From the NCBI GenBank assembly GCA_049366695.1, contig JBMNCR010000059.1:1-64000 (forward strand): 64,000 nucleotides of DNA, read 5' to 3'. The position numbers and the translations under genes are program-made. The DNA is from JBMNCR01 sp049366695 (lineage in GTDB: Bacteria; Bacillota; Clostridia; Eubacteriales; Alkalibacteraceae). The number at the start of each line of letters is the position of its first letter. The stretch's first letter is position 1. Under the pieces are notes generated by a model that worked only from the letters and a program-made list of their open reading frames with translations, was not told the origin of the DNA and did not search any database. Positions 1-8,151 of this stretch are shown piece by piece.

Positions 1-1119
1 GATAATACTGATTTAGTATGGGAAGCGTTAGCAGATGAAAGCAAATATGTTGTAGTACAAACAGCGCCTGCTGTAAGAGCAGCATTAGGTGAAGAGTTTG
101 GATATGAGATGGGAACAAGTGTAACAGGAAAAATGGCTGCATCTCTTAGAAGATTAGGATTTGACAAGGTATTTGATACTGATTTTGCTGCTGACGTTAC
201 AATAATGGAAGAAGGAACAGAACTATTAGGGAGAATAAAAAATGGTGGAGTATTACCAATGATAACAAGTTGTTCTCCAGGTTGGATAAAATACTGTGAG
301 CATAAATACCCAGAATTATTGCCACATTTATCTAGTTGTAAAAGCCCTCAAAACATGATGGGAGCATTATTGAAAAGTCATTATGCGAAAGAGCAGGGTA
401 TAGATCCTAAAGATATGGTTGTAGTAAGTATAATGCCATGTACAGCAAAGAAATTCGAAGTGAAAAGAGAAGAACTAAAAGTTGATGGTAATAGTGATGT
501 AGACATAAGTATTACAACACGAGAACTAGCAAGAATGATAAAAGAAGCAAGAATTGAGTTTACAAAACTTGACGATGAGCAGTTTGATGAATATTATGGC
601 GATTCTACAGGAGCAGCAGTTATATTTGGAGCAACAGGTGGAGTTATGGAAGCAGCGATAAGAACAGTAGCTGACGTATTAACAGGAAAAGATATCGAAG
701 AAGTTGAATATAAAGCAGTAAGAGGTGTAGAAGGCATCAAAGAAGCTGAAGTTCAAGTTACAGATGATATTAATGTTAAGGTTGCTGTGGCGCATGGTGG
801 CGCAAATATCAAAAAAATAATGGAAAAAATCAGTAAAGGGGAAGCAGATTATCACTTTATAGAAATAATGGCATGTCCTGGAGGATGTGTTAATGGCGGA
901 GGCCAACCTATAGTGAATTCTAAAAAGAAGATGGATGTTGACGTGAGGGCAGAAAGGGCAAAAGCTTTATATAATGAAGATAAAAAAACATTGAAATATA
1001 GAAAGTCTCATAAAAACCCATCAGTTATAAAACTGTACGAGGACTTTTTAGAAGAACCAAATAGTCATAAATCTCACAAACTTTTGCATACGACCTATGA
1101 AAAAAGATTAAAATATTAA
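1..1119 (+). CDS. hndD: [FeFe] hydrogenase catalytic subunit, 5' truncated
   Basis: The reading frame is open from base 1, so the N-terminus (expected 2Fe-2S and 4Fe-4S ferredoxin-like domains) lies outside the window. The visible part is the H-cluster domain, which makes or oxidises H2 in the cytoplasm, usually coupled to NAD(P)H and ferredoxin in HndABCD/HydABC complexes. Motif L1 is TSCSPGW, L2 is MPCTAKKFE and L3 is MACPGGCVNGGGQP; they carry the cysteines that hold the H-cluster. The C-terminus (KSHKLLHTTY) matches the small-subunit-like tail of HndD-type enzymes. L1 has SCSP where many monomeric enzymes have SCCP. The partner subunits would be upstream, outside the window. An intrinsic terminator follows directly. 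The family call is secure; the HndD subtype is inferred. Confidence 0.93.
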   Translation, partial: DNTDLVWEALADESKYVVVQTAPAVRAALGEEFGYEMGTSVTGKMAASLRRLGFDKVFDTDFAADVTIMEEGTELLGRIKNGGVLPMITSCSPGWIKYCEHKYPELLPHLSSCKSPQNMMGALLKSHYAKEQGIDPKDMVVVSIMPCTAKKFEVKREELKVDGNSDVDISITTRELARMIKEARIEFTKLDDEQFDEYYGDSTGAAVIFGATGGVMEAAIRTVADVLTGKDIEEVEYKAVRGVEGIKEAEVQVTDDINVKVAVAHGGANIKKIMEKISKGEADYHFIEIMACPGGCVNGGGQPIVNSKKKMDVDVRAERAKALYNEDKKTLKYRKSHKNPSVIKLYEDFLEEPNSHKSHKLLHTTYEKRLKY

Positions 1120-1126
1120 AAATTAG

Positions 1127-1163
1127 AGCCTTGAGATTAACTCAAGGCTTTGAAAATTTTTAT
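1127..1163 (+). terminator. Intrinsic terminator after hydrogenase gene
   Basis: A perfect 9-bp stem (1127-1135 with 1141-1149, loop ATTAA) is followed by a T-rich tract. It lies 8 bases after the hydrogenase stop codon and ends that operon. Confidence 0.8.
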
Positions 1164-1588
1164 TTATTAAATATTATATTATCGATAATAAGTAAGAAAT
1201 TATAGATGAATATATTTAAAATACAAATGACAATGCATAAAAAAACAAAATTGTTTTGATAAATAATTATGACTGTAACATTTGCAAATACTAGTTTATA
1301 AGGACGAGAACATGGTTTTTAAATAATAAATTGAATGTTTTTTAATTAAGTAGAAAACACTAAATGAAGTAAGAAAATGTATAAATATACAAAATAATAA
1401 AAACAAAAACCTACGTAAAAATGTAAAATATTAAAAATAATTCTTTATTTACTACGGAAAATGTATTAAAATAAATACAAGGTTGTATATACAAGCAGAA
1501 TAAAAAATTAACAAACTAACCAAGTATCATTGTATGATATAATAAACATACAATGTATACAATATTCAGAGCAAGGGGTGTTAAGAAA
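1164..1588. other. AT-rich intergenic region upstream of rnfC
   Basis: About 420 bases without a supported gene. It must hold the rnf promoter. A good -10 hexamer (TATAAT, 1538-1543) is visible, but no convincing -35 box at 16-18 bp. The ribosome-binding site AAGGGGTG (1573-1580) places the rnfC start at 1589. I see no hairpin or known riboswitch in the rest. Confidence 0.5.
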
Positions 1589-2920
1589 ATGGACATTAAA
1601 CATTCTACCTTTAAAGGTGGGATACATCCTCATTATCGTAAAGAGTTGACTAATAGTAAAGAATTACTAATAGCACAATCTCCGGAAACAGTAACTATAC
1701 CTATGTCTTTACATATAGGGGCTCCATGTAAACCTACTGTGAAAAAGGGAGATACGGTTAAAGTAGGACAACGTATTGGTGAACCTAATGGTTTTGTTTC
1801 TGCACCAATTCATTCTAGTGTGTCTGGTGAAGTTATAGCAGTTGAACCTAGACTGCATCCTAACGGACAGAATGTAATGTCTGTGGTTATTAAATCAGAT
1901 ATGCAGGATACCGTACATGAGGATGTAAAATCCTATGGAGAATTAGAAAATTTATCTCCTGAAGAAATCAAAAGTATTATATTAAATGCAGGTATTGTTG
2001 GTCTTGGAGGTGCAACTTTTCCTACACATGTAAAAATATCACCGCCTCCAGAAAAGAGAATCGAATATGTTATCTTAAATGGTGCGGAATGCGAACCATA
2101 TTTAACTACAGATGATCATCTGATGCTGAAATCTGCTGAAGAAATTTTGTATGGTTTAAAAGCATTATTAAAAGTTTTAGGAATTAAAAAAGGATATATA
2201 GGTATAGAAGATAACAAGAGAGAAGCAATAAAAGCGTTAGCAGATGCTATAGGAGATGATCCAGATATTGAGATATTTTCTCTACATACAAAATATCCTC
2301 AAGGATCTGAAAAACAACTTATTACAGCAATAACTGGGAGAGAAGTGCCATCTGGAGGTTTGCCAGCAGACGTAGGAGTTGTAGTTTCTAATGTAGGAAC
2401 TGCTGTGGCTATTTCAGATGCCATACAAAAAGGTATGCCTTTGATTGAAAGGATTGTAACTGTTACAGGTAGTGCAATCAAAGAACCTAATGTATTTGTA
2501 GTTAAAATAGGAACTATGGTTAAAGATTTAATTGAACAATGTGGTGGTTTTAATGAAGAACCTATGAAAGTAATCAATGGTGGACCAATGATGGGAATAG
2601 CTCAATTCTCAATTGATATACCTGTTATCAAGGGTACATCAGGTATTTTATGTCTTACAAAAAAAGATGCACAAATTGAAGAACCTCAACTATGTATTAG
2701 ATGTGGAAAATGTGTAGAAGTGTGCCCAATCAACCTATTGCCACTATATTTATCAGAGCATTCTTTAAAAGGTGATTATGAGAAATGCAAAGAATATAAT
2801 GCACTAGATTGTATAGAATGTGGCAGCTGCTCTTTTATATGTCCTGCAAAAAGAACATTAGTTTCTTCCATTAGGGTGGCTAAAAGAGAAATTATTGCCA
2901 ATAGCCGAAAAGGCAAGTAA
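1589..2920 (+). CDS. rnfC: Rnf complex subunit RnfC
   Basis: Peripheral NADH/ferredoxin-linked subunit of the membrane Rnf complex, which couples electron flow from reduced ferredoxin to NAD+ with Na+ or H+ export. The 443-residue protein shows the N-terminal RnfC/NqrA-like region, a Gly-rich segment (GLGGATFPTHVK) for nucleotide/flavin binding, and two 4Fe-4S motifs near residues 369 and 408 (CIRCGKCVEVCP, CIECGSCSFICP). I chose the ATG at 1589 (MDIKHST) because AAGGGGTG lies 8 bases before it; an in-frame ATG at 1553 has no ribosome-binding site. It is the first gene of the rnfCDGEAB operon, in the standard clostridial order. Confidence 0.95.
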   Translation: MDIKHSTFKGGIHPHYRKELTNSKELLIAQSPETVTIPMSLHIGAPCKPTVKKGDTVKVGQRIGEPNGFVSAPIHSSVSGEVIAVEPRLHPNGQNVMSVVIKSDMQDTVHEDVKSYGELENLSPEEIKSIILNAGIVGLGGATFPTHVKISPPPEKRIEYVILNGAECEPYLTTDDHLMLKSAEEILYGLKALLKVLGIKKGYIGIEDNKREAIKALADAIGDDPDIEIFSLHTKYPQGSEKQLITAITGREVPSGGLPADVGVVVSNVGTAVAISDAIQKGMPLIERIVTVTGSAIKEPNVFVVKIGTMVKDLIEQCGGFNEEPMKVINGGPMMGIAQFSIDIPVIKGTSGILCLTKKDAQIEEPQLCIRCGKCVEVCPINLLPLYLSEHSLKGDYEKCKEYNALDCIECGSCSFICPAKRTLVSSIRVAKREIIANSRKGK

Positions 2921-2935
2921 AAAGGAGGGGAACTA

Positions 2936-3880
2936 ATGAATGAACATAAACTAACAGTATCATCATCACCACATATTAGAGCATCTCACAGTACTGAAAA
3001 AATTATGAGGGATGTAGTAATAGCTTTAGTCCCAGCTTTAATTGCCGGAATATATTTCTTTGGAATGAACGCAGCTATTTTAACAGTTGTTTGTATTATA
3101 AGTTGTGTTGCAACAGAAGCTATTATTCAAAAATTATTAAAAAAAGAAATTACAATAAAAGATTGGAGTGCAGTCGTAACTGGGATGTTAATAGCCTTCA
3201 ATTTGCCTATTACTGCATCGTGGTGGTTAGCAGTTATAGGTTCAATATTTGCAATTGCCATCGTTAAACAATGTTTTGGCGGTTTAGGGCAGAATTTTAT
3301 TAATCCGGCATTAGCTGCAAGAGCATTATTAGTAGCTTCATGGCCTACTAGAATGACATCATCAGCATTTACATGGCCACAAGGGGCTGATATCGTATCA
3401 GGTGCAACACCACTTGCTTTAGTTAAAAGTGGTGCAGTTGACAAGTTACCTTCATATATGGATTTATTCATGGGTAACGTAGCTGGATGTATCGGAGAGG
3501 TCTCTGTTTTTGCATTATTATTAGGTGGAATATATTTAATAATTAGGAAAGTTATTCATTGGAGAATACCTGTAGTATATATAGGTACAGTTTTAATTTT
3601 TAGCCTAATCTTTGGAGAAGATGCAGTTTATCAAATATTAGCTGGAGGTCTTATGTTAGGAGCATTTTTTATGGCTACTGATTATTCCTCGTCACCAGTT
3701 ACTGCAAAGGCACAAATTATTTATGCTTTAGGGTGTGGCGTTTTAACTAGTGTGATCCGTTTTTGGGGAGGGTATCCAGAAGGAGTATCTTACTCAATAC
3801 TACTTATGAATGTAGCTACTCCATTAATAGAAAGGTATGCTAGGCCAAAAGTTTATGGGAAGGTGAAGAACAATGCGTGA
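2936..3880 (+). CDS. rnfD: Rnf complex subunit RnfD
   Basis: Integral membrane subunit of Rnf, 314 residues with about nine to ten hydrophobic helices. The motif SGATPLA carries Thr158, the expected site of covalent FMN attachment through a phosphoester bond, as in RnfD and NqrB. A ribosome-binding site (AAAGGAGGGG) precedes the ATG. The stop overlaps the rnfG start by 8 bases (ATGCGTGA), so translation of the two subunits is probably coupled. The flavin transferase ApbE needed for the modification is not in this window. Confidence 0.95.
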   Translation: MNEHKLTVSSSPHIRASHSTEKIMRDVVIALVPALIAGIYFFGMNAAILTVVCIISCVATEAIIQKLLKKEITIKDWSAVVTGMLIAFNLPITASWWLAVIGSIFAIAIVKQCFGGLGQNFINPALAARALLVASWPTRMTSSAFTWPQGADIVSGATPLALVKSGAVDKLPSYMDLFMGNVAGCIGEVSVFALLLGGIYLIIRKVIHWRIPVVYIGTVLIFSLIFGEDAVYQILAGGLMLGAFFMATDYSSSPVTAKAQIIYALGCGVLTSVIRFWGGYPEGVSYSILLMNVATPLIERYARPKVYGKVKNNA

Positions 3881-4472
3881 CATAATTAAATTATCCGTTG
3901 TTTTGTTCGTTATTACTGCAGTTGCAGCTGTTTTACTTGGATATACTAATTATATGACAAAGGATAAAATTGCTGAGCAAATAATGTTGGAAAATCAATT
4001 AGCAAGACAATCTGTTATGTCTGAAGCAGATAATTTTGAACAAATAGATCAAAATAAAATAGTGAGTATAGCTGAAAACTTACATTTTACAGATACTAAT
4101 ATTGTATCAGAGGTGTATGCTGCGAAAAAAGATGATAAATTAATTGGATATACTTTCAAATCATTACCAAAAGGATTTGGTGGAGAATTATCTTTACTTA
4201 CTGGTATATCATTAGATGGAGAAATTACTGGAATGAAAGTAATAAGTCATAATGAAACCCCAGGATTAGGAGCAAAATCTACAGAAGCTTCATTTCAAGA
4301 TCAGTATAAAGATAAATCTGTAGAGGAATCTCTGGTAGTGGTAAAGGTAAAACCAACTAATGATAATGAAATACAAGCTATTACGGGATCTACAATAACT
4401 TCTTCAGCAGTAACTGATGGAGTGAATTATTCCCTTGAAATATTTAAAGATTTAAGGGTGGAGGTGCAATGA
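3873..4472 (+). CDS. rnfG: Rnf complex subunit RnfG
   Basis: Membrane-anchored flavoprotein subunit of Rnf (199 residues). One N-terminal transmembrane helix (about residues 5-25) is followed by an extracytoplasmic FMN-binding domain. The covalent flavin motif reads TGST (Thr174) where the family usually has SGAT; the threonine that takes the FMN is kept. The gene overlaps rnfD by 8 bases and rnfE by 4 bases (ATGA), so all three are translated in a tight block. Confidence 0.94.
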   Translation: MRDIIKLSVVLFVITAVAAVLLGYTNYMTKDKIAEQIMLENQLARQSVMSEADNFEQIDQNKIVSIAENLHFTDTNIVSEVYAAKKDDKLIGYTFKSLPKGFGGELSLLTGISLDGEITGMKVISHNETPGLGAKSTEASFQDQYKDKSVEESLVVVKVKPTNDNEIQAITGSTITSSAVTDGVNYSLEIFKDLRVEVQ

Positions 4473-5062
4473 TGAATTTTGGAAAGCATTTATATAACGG
4501 TATTATTCCTGAAAATCCAATCTTTAGATTATTATTGGGAATGTGTCCTACCCTTGCAGTTACTACTGCTGCATTTAATGGATTGGGGATGGGATTGGCT
4601 ACAACTGCCGTATTAATTGGTTCTAATGTGGTAATTTCTTTGCTTAAGAATGTAATACCTTCCAAGATAAGGATTCCTGCTTTTATAGTTGTAATAGCAT
4701 CATTTGTTACTATAGTTGGGATGGTATTAAAGGCATATATTCCAGCCCTTGATAAATCATTAGGATTATTTATCCCATTAATAGTAGTTAACTGTATTAT
4801 ACTAGCAAGAGCTGAATCATTTGCTTCAAAGAATGCAGTGTTAGATTCTTTAGCTGATGGACTTGGAATGGGGTTGGGTTTTACTTTAGCTTTAACTATT
4901 TTAGGATCTGTTAGAGAGATTTTAGGAGCTGGTAGTATTTTTGGATTAACGTTATTTCCAGCAGGATTTGAACCTGCTTTAATAATGATTTTACCACCTG
5001 GAGCTTTTTTAACATTGGGTTTATTGTTAGGGTTGTTAAATAAGGTAACTGAAGCCGAGTAG
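4469..5062 (+). CDS. rnfE: Rnf complex subunit RnfE
   Basis: Six-helix integral membrane subunit of Rnf, 197 residues, homologous to RnfA and NqrD. RnfA and RnfE form an antiparallel pair that holds a 2Fe-2S cluster within the membrane; the conserved cysteines are seen in GMCPTLAV and NCIILARAE. The start ATGATG overlaps the rnfG stop, and the ribosome-binding site GGGTGGAGG lies inside rnfG. The length fits the family. Confidence 0.94.
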   Translation: MMNFGKHLYNGIIPENPIFRLLLGMCPTLAVTTAAFNGLGMGLATTAVLIGSNVVISLLKNVIPSKIRIPAFIVVIASFVTIVGMVLKAYIPALDKSLGLFIPLIVVNCIILARAESFASKNAVLDSLADGLGMGLGFTLALTILGSVREILGAGSIFGLTLFPAGFEPALIMILPPGAFLTLGLLLGLLNKVTEAE

Positions 5063-5077
5063 AAAGGAGAGAGAAAA

Positions 5078-5653
5078 ATGGTTAAATTAGTTATAATATT
5101 ACTTAGTGCTATTCTAGTGAATAATTTCGTTTTGGCCAGATTTTTAGGTATCTGTCCTTTCTTAGGAGTTTCAAAACAGGTGGAGACAGCTACGGGTATG
5201 GGTGTCGCTGTTACTTTTGTAATGGCTTTGGCATCTGCTATTACATATATTATTCACTATGTGATATTAGTACCATATAATTTAGAATACTTGCAAACAA
5301 TTGCATTTATATTAGTAATTGCGACATTAGTACAGTTAGTTGAAATGATAATACAAAAAACTAGCCCAGTATTATATCAAGCATTAGGAGTATACTTGCC
5401 TTTGATTACTACAAATTGTGCAGTTTTAGGTGTTGCGATATTAAATATTCAGTATGAATATAGTTTTATAGAAACGATTTTTCATGGTGTTGGTGCTGCG
5501 TTAGGATTTACACTAGCTATTGTGCTATTTGCTGGAATTAGAGAGAGGCTAGAAACAGCTCCTGTACCAAAACCTTTACAAGGATTTCCTATAGCATTGA
5601 TTACTGCTAGTTTAATGTCAATAGCATTTTTAGGATTTCAAGGATTACTATAG
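5078..5653 (+). CDS. rnfA: Rnf complex subunit RnfA
   Basis: Six-helix membrane subunit of Rnf, 191 residues, the inverted-topology partner of RnfE. The signatures NNFVLARFLGICPFLGVS and TTNCAVLG contain the cysteines expected to bind the intramembrane 2Fe-2S centre. The strong ribosome-binding site AAAGGAGAG precedes the ATG. It sits 15 bases after rnfE and 12 bases before the rnfB start. Confidence 0.95.
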   Translation: MVKLVIILLSAILVNNFVLARFLGICPFLGVSKQVETATGMGVAVTFVMALASAITYIIHYVILVPYNLEYLQTIAFILVIATLVQLVEMIIQKTSPVLYQALGVYLPLITTNCAVLGVAILNIQYEYSFIETIFHGVGAALGFTLAIVLFAGIRERLETAPVPKPLQGFPIALITASLMSIAFLGFQGLL

Positions 5654-5665
5654 GAGGTGATAGAA

Positions 5666-6646
5666 GTGATAACAGAATTATTATATCCTGTTTATTTATT
5701 GGGGATAATGGGATTGCTATTTGGTGGAGGACTTGCTTATGCATCAAAAGTTTTCGCTGTGGAAGTAGATCCTAAAGTACCATTAATTAAAGATGCGTTA
5801 CCTGGTGCCAATTGCGGTGGATGTGGTTATCCTGGTTGTGATGCTTTTGCAAGTGCTGTAGCTGCAGGAGATGCAAAAATTAATGGATGTCCAGTAGGAG
5901 GCGCAGAAACTTCAGAAAAATTGGGCGAAATCATGGGAATATCTTCAGATAGTAGTGAAAGAATGATTGCCCGGGTAATATGTAAGGGAACTGAAGAAAA
6001 TTGTGCTAATAAATTTGATTATTATGGTGTAAAAGATTGTAAAGAAGCTATGATTGCAATGGGAGGAAACAAAGGCTGTTCCTACGGATGTTTGGGGCTA
6101 GGAACTTGTGAAAAAATATGTCCATTTGATGCAATTCATGTGGTGGATGGAAATGTTGCAGTTGTAGATGAAGATAAGTGTACTGGTTGTGGTAAATGTA
6201 TCGAAGCGTGCCCTAAACTAGTTATTAAATTAGTACCTTCATCAAAAAAAGTTCATGTAGATTGCAATTCAAAAGATAAAGGTAAAGCGGTTAAAGTTAA
6301 TTGCAGTACTGGATGTATTGGATGTAAAATATGTGTTAAGAATTGTCCGTTTGATGCAATAACTGTTGAAGATAATATAGCAAAAATCGATTACAGTAAA
6401 TGTAGAGAATGTATGATATGTGTAGAAAAATGTCCTACAAATGCAATATCTGGAGACATTAATAATAGGAAAAAGGCTTATATAATCGAAGAAAATTGTG
6501 TTGGTTGTACTTTATGTTCTAAAAATTGTGTTGTAGATGCAATTGAAGGAGAAGTAAAAAAAGTACATAAAATAATAGAAGAAAAATGTATCGGATGTGG
6601 TGTATGCTACGAGAAGTGTCGTAAGGATGCCATAGAAATGAGATAG
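5666..6646 (+). CDS. rnfB: Rnf complex subunit RnfB, polyferredoxin type
   Basis: Entry subunit that accepts electrons from ferredoxin. The 326-residue protein has an N-terminal membrane helix (residues 5-25), the CGGCGYPGC four-cysteine domain, and then a run of ferredoxin-like motifs: GCSYGCLGLGTCEKICP, CTGCGKCIEACP, CIGCKICVKNCP, CRECMICVEKCP, CVGCTLCSKNCV and CIGCGVCYEKCR. That is seven potential 4Fe-4S sites. The last two lack the usual proline after the fourth cysteine. Start: the GTG at 5657 lies in the AGGAGG site itself (5652-5657), so the GTG at 5666, 8 bases after it, is the better start. It is the last gene of the operon and is followed by a terminator. Confidence 0.94.
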   Translation: MITELLYPVYLLGIMGLLFGGGLAYASKVFAVEVDPKVPLIKDALPGANCGGCGYPGCDAFASAVAAGDAKINGCPVGGAETSEKLGEIMGISSDSSERMIARVICKGTEENCANKFDYYGVKDCKEAMIAMGGNKGCSYGCLGLGTCEKICPFDAIHVVDGNVAVVDEDKCTGCGKCIEACPKLVIKLVPSSKKVHVDCNSKDKGKAVKVNCSTGCIGCKICVKNCPFDAITVEDNIAKIDYSKCRECMICVEKCPTNAISGDINNRKKAYIIEENCVGCTLCSKNCVVDAIEGEVKKVHKIIEEKCIGCGVCYEKCRKDAIEMR

Positions 6647-6661
6647 ATGACTAAAACAATT

Positions 6662-6696
6662 CCCCTGTAACCCGACGGTTATGGGGGTGTTTTTTA
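6662..6696 (+). terminator. Intrinsic terminator of the rnf operon
   Basis: A GC-rich stem pairs CCCCTGTAACC with GGTTATGGGGG (one bulge, loop CGAC) and is followed by a run of T (6690-6695). It lies 15 bases after rnfB. Confidence 0.88.
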
Positions 6697-6768
6697 TTAT
6701 TTTATTAAAGTATTGAAAAATTACATGATGCTGTTGTTGAATCATCGTTGAATTACCACTATCCCACT

Positions 6769-6926
6769 ATGTCATCCAGAGGAGCTTGCGACAAAGGATC
6801 TAGACGCTAGAGGAATGCTATAATAGTCTTTTGACTTTGGTTGTTTGAGCAAAAATGAGCTATTGAGATAAGGATTACGAAGAATAGTTACTATGGAAAG
6901 ATTCATCGCTGCGCTCTGAATGATGT
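6769..6926. repeat. Imperfect inverted-repeat (MITE/REP-like) element
   Basis: The left arm, about 6769-6801 (TGTCATCCAGAGGAGC...), and the right arm, about 6896-6926, are imperfect inverted copies of each other, sharing CATC/TCATTCAGAG-type blocks, GCGA and a GGATCT/GAATCT end. About 95 bases of non-coding sequence lie between them. It resembles the widespread intergenic elements that begin TGTCATYCTGAG; that likeness is from memory, not a search. Confidence 0.45.
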
Positions 6927-6984
6927 TTGAACCACTGTTAAACTATCGTTTAACCAAGTATTGTTTTTTTAATACAATTGCCGG

Positions 6985-7084
6985 NNNNNNNNNNNNNNNN
7001 NNNNNNNNNNNNNNNNNNNNNNNNNNNNNNNNNNNNNNNNNNNNNNNNNNNNNNNNNNNNNNNNNNNNNNNNNNNNNNNNNNNN
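6985..7084. other. Assembly gap (100 N) with duplicated 55-bp flanks
   Basis: Exactly 100 N. The 55 bases before it (6930-6984) are identical to the 55 bases after it (7085-7139). This is what two contigs sharing one k-mer look like when joined without merging. The real sequence probably has a single copy and little or nothing missing. Confidence 0.85.
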
Positions 7085-7254
7085 AACCACTGTTAAACTA
7101 TCGTTTAACCAAGTATTGTTTTTTTAATACAATTGCCGGTGTTATGTTAAGTATATATTTACATATTAATATTTTTTTTATATACTATATAGTAATACAT
7201 TTAGAAGATGTAATTTTAGTTAAAGTCTTTTCTTATTTAGAAGGGAGAGATACT

Positions 7255-7515
7255 TTGAAAGTAAATAATAATAAGTGGATATTTACATTAACAATATTTT
7301 CATGTATTTTAATAGGAAGTTTTATTGGGGAAATATTATCTGATTATTTTAATATTTTTGAAAAGAGCATTAATTTAAGTATTTTGACGCAAAATGGCAC
7401 TCCTTGGCTAATAGATTTTAAGTTTTTAAAGATTGCTTTTGGGGTAGCGATTAATTTGAACTTTGGAAGTATAATATTTCTAATATTAGGTATTATTATG
7501 TTCTATAAAAAATAA
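7255..7515 (+). CDS. DUF4321 family small membrane protein
   Basis: A small protein of 86 residues with two hydrophobic helices (about 9-28 and 62-82). It matches the DUF4321 pattern: an N-terminal helix with GSFIGE, a middle loop, and a C-terminal helix. Family members often sit next to maf, radC and mreB, as here. Its function is unknown. I start it at the TTG at 7255 because AAGGGAGAG (7241-7249) lies 5 bases upstream. A longer frame from 7144 has no ribosome-binding site and would add an atypical hydrophobic extension. Confidence 0.75.
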   Translation: MKVNNNKWIFTLTIFSCILIGSFIGEILSDYFNIFEKSINLSILTQNGTPWLIDFKFLKIAFGVAINLNFGSIIFLILGIIMFYKK

Positions 7516-7558
7516 ACGTGATAGTAAAAACTACTAACATATAGAAGGGGTAAATAGT

Positions 7559-8137
7559 ATGAAAAAAATAATTCTTGCTTCAGCTTCTCCTAGGAGAAAA
7601 GAAATATTAGAGAATTTAAATGTAGAATTTGATATTATAGAAAGTCAGATTAATGAAAAAATAGATAAATTCTTATCATATGAAGAGAATGTTGAGAGGA
7701 TTGCACTTGAAAAAGCTTTAAGTGTAGCTGAAAAGATCGATGAAAAAGATAGAATAATAATAGCCGCTGATACAATGGTGGTAAATGAAATTCTGATTGG
7801 AAAACCAACGAGTGAACAAGAAGCTTTTTGTATATTAAGAAGTTTGTCAGGTAGAGTACATGAAGTCATAACTGGTTTATGTGTTTTTAGTACTCTTGAA
7901 AACAGGGGAATTATAAGTCATAAAACTACGAAAGTTAAGTTTGTTAAATTAGATGATGACCTTATTTGGAAATACATTAAAACTGGGGAAATATGGGATA
8001 AGGCAGGGGCTTATGCTATTCAAGGATTTGGGTCTTTACTTGTTGATTCAATAGAAGGATGTTATTCAAATGTTGTGGGATTACCAGTAAGTTTATTAGG
8101 AGAAATGTTAGTAGAATTTGATGTGAAAATTCTATAG
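7559..8137 (+). CDS. maf: Maf family nucleoside triphosphate pyrophosphatase
   Basis: A cytoplasmic house-cleaning enzyme that hydrolyses dTTP/UTP and modified pyrimidine nucleotides to monophosphates. The 192-residue protein begins with the Maf signature ILASASPRRKEIL (substrate phosphate loop) and keeps AADTMV and the conserved GKP and SGRVHEVITG segments. The ribosome-binding site is GAAGGGG. It lies between DUF4321 and radC, the usual cell-shape cluster in Firmicutes, where overexpression of Maf is known to affect septation. Confidence 0.93.
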   Translation: MKKIILASASPRRKEILENLNVEFDIIESQINEKIDKFLSYEENVERIALEKALSVAEKIDEKDRIIIAADTMVVNEILIGKPTSEQEAFCILRSLSGRVHEVITGLCVFSTLENRGIISHKTTKVKFVKLDDDLIWKYIKTGEIWDKAGAYAIQGFGSLLVDSIEGCYSNVVGLPVSLLGEMLVEFDVKIL

Positions 8138-8151
8138 AAAAGAGTGTTTTT

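Larger units (their letters stand above)
6697..7254. other. Palindrome-rich intergenic block with assembly gap
   Basis: About 560 bases with no supported gene between rnfB and the DUF4321 gene. It contains an imperfect inverted repeat (6769-6926), small palindromes such as GTTAAAC-TATC-GTTTAAC (6938-6955, repeated after the gap), and a 100-N gap. Base composition is less AT-biased than the other spacers. Confidence 0.6.

Noticed and set aside
7144..7254. N-terminal extension of the DUF4321 protein
   Set aside because: The upstream ATG has no ribosome-binding site, while AAGGGAGAG precedes the TTG at 7255 at good spacing and the shorter protein fits the family length.
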